Shown here: positions 11,704-12,247 of the stretch, piece by piece
How the letters are laid out: every line of letters starts with the position of its first letter
Numbering within the stretch: position 1 is the stretch's first letter
From: an archaeon
GTDB taxonomy: Archaea; Halobacteriota; Syntropharchaeia; Alkanophagales; Methanospirareceae
Direction of reading: 5' to 3'
Length of the DNA stretch: 12,247 nucleotides
Assembly (NCBI GenBank): GCA_030019325.1
Contig: JASEFB010000058.1
Span: 1 to 12,247, forward strand
Translations under genes and position numbers: made by a program
The notes under the pieces: model-generated
Told to the model about the DNA's origin: nothing
Seen by the model: only the letters and a program-made list of their open reading frames with translations
Databases searched by the model: none

Positions 11704-12247
11704 CATAGACAAAGGCTTTGGTTTCGGTTATGATGGATGGTCTGAACCGGAGTTGAGGCATCTTTTAGAAATACCTACGGATGACCGAATTTTTGTGATA
11801 TATGAGGCGCGGAAAAGAGGTCTTAGCATAGAGGAGATAGCTGAACTGAGCAATATAGATCCATTCTTCATAAAAAAGATAGAGAAGATCGTGCGCACCG
11901 AGGAGGATTTGAGCAAGGGAGAAGACGCGGATCTTAATCCTGAGAAATTGAGGAAAATGAAGAGGATGGGCTTCTCCGATGAGCAGATTGCCGGGATAAC
12001 GGGCAGAAGCAGGGAGGAGATAAACGATTTTAGGCGAGCAAAAGGCATCAGGCCAACCTATAAAATGGTAGATACCTGTGCAGCGGAATTCGAGGCGAAG
12101 ACACCCTATTTTTACTCCTCGTATGAGAATGAGTGTGAATTAAAGCCTTCGACGAGAAAAAAAGTCCTGATTATTGGTGCAGGCCCGATCAGGATTGGAC
12201 AGGGAATCGAGTTTGATTATTGCACCGTACATGCGGTTAAGGCGTTG
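11702..12247 (+). CDS. carB: Carbamoyl-phosphate synthase large subunit, continuation in the second frame, cut by the window end
   Basis: The frame starting with GAC at 11702 is open to the window edge (182 codons). It reads DIDKGFGFGYDGWSEPELR and then the helical oligomerisation domain (KKIEKIVRTEEDL, KLRKMKRMGFSDEQIA, RAKGIRPTYKMVDTCAAEFE), then TPYFYSSYENE and the start of the second ATP-grasp domain (KKVLIIGAGPIRIGQGIEFD). All are strong CarB motifs. There is no well-placed ATG: in-frame TTG codons lie at 11657 and 11669 inside the first part, and the first ATG is far into the domain (about 11957). A frameshifted single gene is therefore more likely than a natural split like carB1/carB2 of some methanogens, although the second remains possible if a TTG start is used. 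Confidence 0.88.

Noticed and set aside
11258..11761. 167-codon minus-strand ORF opposite carB
   Set aside because: It is antisense to conserved CarB motifs in both frames, with Arg/Ser/Leu-rich shadow composition.
1..12247. CRISPR arrays, transposons, rRNA, tRNA genes and inteins
   Set aside because: I looked for regularly spaced direct repeats, terminal inverted repeats with transposase ORFs, conserved RNA motifs and intein splice motifs (in RadA and CarB) and saw none.

Overview
The window looks like euryarchaeal chromosome. RadA recombinase, archaeal-type phosphoglycerate mutase (ApgM), pyruvoyl-dependent arginine decarboxylase, AT-rich box A promoters 20-30 bases before several starts, T-run terminators and a membrane-anchored winged-helix regulator all point that way. 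The gene set is compatible with the Methanomicrobia / ANME-1-like part of the Euryarchaeota, but that placement is inference; no marker in the window fixes the genus.

Layout. Positions 1-1082 hold the 3' part of proA (proline synthesis), convergent with a minus-strand pair (1118-1924): a two-helix membrane-anchored winged-helix protein and a small two-helix membrane protein. Positions 1960-3050 hold two tiny in-frame ORFs, a minus-strand exported protein, and an operator-like array of GGAAC/GTTCC half-sites spaced one DNA turn apart. A DUF104-type antitoxin gene (3087-3323) follows, overlapping the start of a vapC toxin gene that is only a 27-codon stub. The plus-strand run 3530-6028 holds a PfkB-family kinase, pyruvoyl arginine decarboxylase and radA. 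radA converges with, and overlaps by 4 bases, a minus-strand CBS-pair/zinc-ribbon gene. That gene diverges from apgM across a 51-base spacer. A DUF488 gene and a four-helix membrane protein follow.

The right end is the most unusual part. An ammonium transporter gene (amt) loses its homology at about codon 313 and runs directly into the last ~27 codons of a P-II (glnK) gene in another reading frame. This looks like an internal deletion that fused amt to glnK. About 70 bases later carB begins; it is broken by a frameshift at 11699-11703, at the boundary between its carboxyphosphate domain and its oligomerisation domain, and runs off the window.

How the genes fit together. proA, amt/glnK, carB and the arginine decarboxylase all belong to nitrogen and arginine/glutamate-family metabolism (ammonium uptake, carbamoyl phosphate for arginine and pyrimidines, agmatine for polyamines, proline), but they are scattered among unrelated housekeeping genes and do not form one operon. 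Three lesions (vapC, amt-glnK, carB) in 12 kb suggest either real gene decay or assembly/sequencing errors; read mapping would separate these. I saw no tRNA, rRNA, CRISPR array, transposase or intein. I did not find a convincing new multi-gene system. The best candidates for something undescribed are the phased operator array and the membrane regulator pair.
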